Part shown: piece after piece, positions 6,183 to 9,389 of the stretch
Layout: each line of letters begins with the position of its first letter
Numbering within the stretch: the first letter of the stretch is position 1
Source: Candidatus Cloacimonadota bacterium
GTDB taxonomy: Bacteria > Cloacimonadota > Cloacimonadia > Cloacimonadales > TCS61
DNA length: 9,389 nucleotides
Direction of reading: 5' to 3'
NCBI GenBank assembly: GCA_003647825.1
Contig: QMNP01000045.1
Location: 1 to 9,389 of the forward strand
Notes under the pieces: generated by a model
The model's input: only the letters and a program-made list of their open reading frames with translations
Database searches by the model: none
What the model was told of the DNA's origin: nothing
Program-made: the position numbers and the translations under genes

Positions 6183-7346
6183 TTGAAGAAGTTGCTATTT
6201 GTCGTAATAATGTTGGTGGTTGTTTGCAGTCTTTTTGCCAGATGGAACATAACAGGTGCGGGTGCCAGGGCTAGTGGAATTGGCGGCGCATTTATTGGAG
6301 TTGCAGATGATGCAACAGCAGTTGTTTGGAACCCTGCCGGACTAACTCAGTTGTATCGGGCAGAAGCTTCAGCTGTTTCTAAATACAACTACACGAAATC
6401 TGAACTTAATAACTGGGATAATGACAAATCTAACTTCATACTTGAATTTGCCAGTGTGGCTTTTCCATTTATGAATGGGAAATTGGTTACTGCTTTAGCA
6501 TATCAACGTCCAATAGATCTCTATACAGATTTTAAAACCAGTTCTGAGACCCAAAAAGATGTTGGTGGAGCAGATACATTTACTTTGGGATTAGCTTATA
6601 GAATTCTACCGTTTTTCTCTGCTGGCCTTTCTACAAATCTTTGGTTCGGTAAACTCGATCATGACTACAATTATGAAGTATTTGATTATAGTTATGTGTG
6701 GGATGAATGGTATAATTATGAAGAAACTTATGAATATGAGCAGACGTTTTCTGGATTTAACATGATGTTTGGAGGTATGGTTGATCTGAATAATTTAGAT
6801 TCACCAATTCCTTTGAAATTGGGAGTAACATACCGAACTGCCTTTGATCTTGAAGCGGAAGAAGAAGGTTTAATTACCGAGGAGACTGTTTGGGAGCTGG
6901 GTGATTATTTCTACAATGAATATGAAACAGATGGCAAAGTTAAAAATGAAATGCCTATGATGCTCGGTTTTGGAACTTCATATCGAATCGGTGATAACCT
7001 GACCCTTGCTTTTGATTATGAAACAAGAGCTTATGGGAAGAGTAATATTAATTCTCATGAGAAAGATCTGAATCAATTCCGAGTAGGAGTAGAATATCTA
7101 TTTGTTACTGATTTAGCGGTCATTCCCTTAAGAACGGGTTATCAGTCCGTTCCAACACTAATGTCCGATATCAATGGTGATCCTATAAATGGAACCGGTA
7201 TTTCTTTTGGAACAGGTCTGATCTTTGAAAGATTTTCTTTGGAAACAGCTTATACTATGATTGCCAACGAAAACGATAGAGGATCATCTGGTATTCAGAA
7301 AAACTCGTATATGAATTTCATTTTTTCAGGGATATTTTATTTTTAA
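6183..7346 (+). CDS. Second outer-membrane beta-barrel, PorV/PorQ (UPF0164, FadL-like) paralog
   Basis: Predicted outer-membrane barrel of 387 aa, a paralog of the product of 3317-4600. Seen: signal peptide at 1-19 (cleavage near LFA/R, Cys15 not in a lipobox); the family signature at 25-53, with GARASGIGGAFIGVADDATA and WNPAGL; and the same internal blocks as its paralog, YRIGDNLTLAFD (267-278), DLNQFRVGVEYL (295-306) and AVIPLRTGYQSVPTL (312-326). It ends in GIFYF, a BAM-type C-terminal signal. An unusual loop at 161-189 has 12 aromatic and 9 acidic residues out of 29, at the position of loop 185-215 in the paralog. The start is TTG with a very strong Shine-Dalgarno. It is separated from the other three envelope genes by the inverted-repeat element and followed by a terminator 8 bases after the stop. 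The transported or bound partner is unknown. Confidence 0.85.
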   Translation: MKKLLFVVIMLVVVCSLFARWNITGAGARASGIGGAFIGVADDATAVVWNPAGLTQLYRAEASAVSKYNYTKSELNNWDNDKSNFILEFASVAFPFMNGKLVTALAYQRPIDLYTDFKTSSETQKDVGGADTFTLGLAYRILPFFSAGLSTNLWFGKLDHDYNYEVFDYSYVWDEWYNYEETYEYEQTFSGFNMMFGGMVDLNNLDSPIPLKLGVTYRTAFDLEAEEEGLITEETVWELGDYFYNEYETDGKVKNEMPMMLGFGTSYRIGDNLTLAFDYETRAYGKSNINSHEKDLNQFRVGVEYLFVTDLAVIPLRTGYQSVPTLMSDINGDPINGTGISFGTGLIFERFSLETAYTMIANENDRGSSGIQKNSYMNFIFSGIFYF

Positions 7347-7354
7347 TCAATTTT

Positions 7355-7381
7355 ACCCGGCCTGATCTCAGGTCGGGTTTT
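7355..7381 (+). terminator. Rho-independent terminator after the second barrel gene
   Basis: ACCCGGCCTG (7355-7364) pairs with CAGGTCGGGT (7369-7378), a 10-bp GC-rich stem with one G-U pair and the four-base loop ATCT, followed by a short T run (7378-7381) and an AT-rich tail. It begins 8 bases after the stop at 7346. The next gene starts only 8 bases after the stem, so the hairpin also covers that gene's translation-initiation region. Confidence 0.88.
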
Positions 7382-7386
7382 ATTAT

Positions 7387-9389
7387 ATGATAAACAAGAA
7401 AACGGATATAAATAAACTAATTAAAAAGTGGAATTTTCTACTGTTCACAGCAGTAGTTCTTACCTTGCTTGTATATGCATTTTGTTCCACTCCCTTTATG
7501 CAGGAAACACAGCTGAAACTGCTTGATAACTTTTTTCGACTAGATCCAACTCCTGCCAAAGCAGACACAAATATTGTCCTAATAGCAATCGATGATTACA
7601 GCCTGGATTTCTTTAATGAAAATGGGATTTCCTGGCCCTGGCCGCGTTCCTTTTATGGGTTTGCAATGGACTATTTTACAAATGCTGGTGTCAGATCGGT
7701 AATCTTTGATATGCAGTTTTATGAACCTGATATCGATAGAGAAGAGACCTATGCCTGGGAAACCGATGCAGCTTTTGCAGAAGCTTTAAAGCGAAACAGT
7801 AATACATTCTTGGGAAGTCAACTTCTCATTGATACTACCTTTGTTCATAATGAAATCGCAATATCTTCTTGTGATGTCTCAGGAGAATATCCGTATTCGC
7901 ATATTTTCAAAGGAATAAGAGCACCAATAGATACTCTGTTAAAAGCAAACAAAGCTATTGGCGTGATCAATGCTTCTCCCGATAGTGATGGTGTGATCAG
8001 AAGAATCAATTTACTTTCAAAACTAAATGACATAATTCTTCCACAAATGCCTTTGCAGGTTATACTTCATCAGGAAACAATTGATAAGAATATTAAAATA
8101 ATCAAAAACAGATTGCAGGTTGGAAATCGCGAAATTCCATTTAACAAATATGGCAAATATTTGATAAACTGGTATGGACGAACTGCCGATCGTCAACCTT
8201 TTGCCACTTATCCGTTCAGGGCTGTAATTGTAAGTGCCTCTGCTATGTTGAATGGAAATGAACCAATTATTTCTCCCAGCGTTTTTAAAGATAAACATAT
8301 CATTATTGGTGCAACTGCAGCTGGACTATTGGATTTAAAGACTAATCCTTACACTAAAATTATGCCGGGTATGGAAATCTGGGCTACTACGCTCAGCAAT
8401 TTTATAAATGAAGATTATATAAACATTTTACCTGCCTGGTTAAATTTGATATTAACGCTGATCGTGATTTTCTTTGTTATGTATTTCGTTACAAATTTAC
8501 CTGCCAAAAAAGCTAATCTTCTAGTCTTTTTTATGGTGATAATATCGATTCTTACGAGTTGGCTGCTCTGGAAATATTACAGGATAATTTTAAATACTGT
8601 GCTGCCTTTAAGTGGGTTCATATTTTCTTACCTGCTGGTAAACACAGTAAGCTACTTGCTGGAAGGAAAATCGCGTCGTGAAATTCGTAAAATGTTCAGT
8701 AGATACATCAACGAAGAGATCATTCTGCAATTAGAAGAAAATCCTGATCAAATTAAATTGGGTGGAGCTGAGATAGACGCAACTGTTTTGTATACAGACA
8801 TTTATAATTTTACCACGATTTCAGAGAACAAATCTCCTACCGAGCTTGTGGAAGATCTCAACAAGTATTTTGAAACTCTGGTCGAGATCGTTTTTAATAA
8901 TTCCGGTCTGCTGGATAAATATACCGGTGACGGTATCATGGCTTTATTTGGTGCTCCAATTCCTCGTCCAGATCATGCTTTACTGGCTTGCAAAGCAGCG
9001 GAAGCTCATCACCAATATCGCAGAGAATTAAAGAAAAAGAAAAACCTGACTATGGTAGAACAGCTTCACTTAAAAACACGTACAGGTATAAATTCCGGTA
9101 AGCTGATTGCAGGTAATATTGGTAGTGACAGGCGGATGGATTATACAGCTATCGGAGATACTGTGAACCTGGCTGCCCGATTGGAAGGTGTGAACAAGAT
9201 TTACGAAACAAATATTATTATCAGTGAATATACCTACGAACATGTTAAAACTGAATTTCTTTGCCGTGAATTAGATTCTTTAAGGGTAAAGGGAAGAACG
9301 CAGCCAACGAAGATCTATGAGATCATAGCATCGTACGAGAATAGGAAAAGTAAGAAAAAACCGCAATGGATCGAGCTTTATGAGGAAGC
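7387..9389 (+). CDS. CHASE2-domain class III adenylate cyclase, 3'-truncated by the window
   Basis: Predicted inner-membrane sensor that makes cyclic AMP from ATP. The frame is open for 667 codons to the window edge. Seen: an N-terminal membrane helix at about 15-33; an extracytoplasmic CHASE2 domain at about 36-340 with IAIDDYSL (66-73), WPWPR (83-87) and VIFDMQF (105-111); three membrane helices at about 349-422; and a class III catalytic domain from about 455. Catalytic residues look complete: metal-binding Asp471 (LYTDIYNFT) and Asp515 (KYTGDGIMALFG), adenine-selecting Lys511 with Asp585/Thr587 in DYTAIGD, and transition-state Asn594 and Arg598 in VNLAARLEG. ATP rather than GTP is therefore favoured. 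ATG at 7387 is the only usable start: in-frame TGA lies at 7363-7365, and the next ATG (codon 38) would lose the first helix. A C-terminal extension past about residue 640 continues beyond the window. Confidence 0.92.
   Translation, partial: MINKKTDINKLIKKWNFLLFTAVVLTLLVYAFCSTPFMQETQLKLLDNFFRLDPTPAKADTNIVLIAIDDYSLDFFNENGISWPWPRSFYGFAMDYFTNAGVRSVIFDMQFYEPDIDREETYAWETDAAFAEALKRNSNTFLGSQLLIDTTFVHNEIAISSCDVSGEYPYSHIFKGIRAPIDTLLKANKAIGVINASPDSDGVIRRINLLSKLNDIILPQMPLQVILHQETIDKNIKIIKNRLQVGNREIPFNKYGKYLINWYGRTADRQPFATYPFRAVIVSASAMLNGNEPIISPSVFKDKHIIIGATAAGLLDLKTNPYTKIMPGMEIWATTLSNFINEDYINILPAWLNLILTLIVIFFVMYFVTNLPAKKANLLVFFMVIISILTSWLLWKYYRIILNTVLPLSGFIFSYLLVNTVSYLLEGKSRREIRKMFSRYINEEIILQLEENPDQIKLGGAEIDATVLYTDIYNFTTISENKSPTELVEDLNKYFETLVEIVFNNSGLLDKYTGDGIMALFGAPIPRPDHALLACKAAEAHHQYRRELKKKKNLTMVEQLHLKTRTGINSGKLIAGNIGSDRRMDYTAIGDTVNLAARLEGVNKIYETNIIISEYTYEHVKTEFLCRELDSLRVKGRTQPTKIYEIIASYENRKSKKKPQWIELYEE

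Noticed and set aside
3317..7346. Type IX secretion locus
   Set aside because: The barrels resemble PorV/PorQ, but none of the core components (PorK, PorL, PorM, PorN, SprA) and no C-terminal sorting-domain cargo are in the window.
8023..8298. Minus-strand 91-codon frame
   Set aside because: It lies fully inside the CHASE2 coding region, whose domain signature is clear in the plus-strand frame; no domain or initiation signal supports the antisense frame.

Overview
The window is an ordinary-looking stretch of a low-GC, Gram-negative-type bacterial chromosome with a dense envelope-biogenesis theme. Two outer-membrane barrels of the PorV/PorQ (UPF0164, FadL-like) type, a CsgG/FlgT-like periplasmic protein and an LPP20-domain protein sit together. 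This combination is typical of the Fibrobacterota-Chlorobiota-Bacteroidota (FCB) superphylum and its candidate-phylum relatives. Strong Shine-Dalgarno sequences before several genes (AAGGGGAAGG, GGGGAG, AGGAGGAG) argue against Bacteroidota proper. A Cloacimonadota-like or similar lineage is my best guess, but this is inference from gene content only.

Left arm (1-1623, minus strand): a two-gene phospholipid unit, reading right to left. A diacylglycerol-kinase-family lipid kinase is followed 5 bases later by a PlsC-type 1-acyl-glycerol-3-phosphate acyltransferase. Positions 1624-1798 form an AT-rich divergent intergenic region that should hold the promoters for both directions.

Centre (1799-7346, plus strand): four exported proteins in a row. 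They are (1) a TPR + long coiled coil + CsgG + FlgT-C-like protein, (2) an outer-membrane barrel, (3) an LPP20-domain protein with a probable Ig-like domain, and (4) a second, paralogous barrel starting at TTG. Genes 1-3 are separated by only 72 and 33 bases and look like one operon. Between genes 3 and 4 lies a 177-base nested inverted-repeat element (5976-6152). A clear Rho-independent terminator follows gene 4 (7355-7381).

Right arm (7387-end, plus strand): a class III nucleotide cyclase with an extracytoplasmic CHASE2 sensor and about three membrane helices before the catalytic domain. It runs off the window. Its start codon is only 8 bases past the terminator stem, so its only Shine-Dalgarno-like sequence lies inside the hairpin.

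Working model: the four exported proteins form, or help to assemble, an outer-membrane-associated structure comparable in parts list to the Vibrio FlgO/FlgP/FlgT set (CsgG-like, LPP20, FlgT-C domains), but with dedicated barrels and no flagellar genes in view. The cyclase could report on envelope state, but that link rests on adjacency alone.
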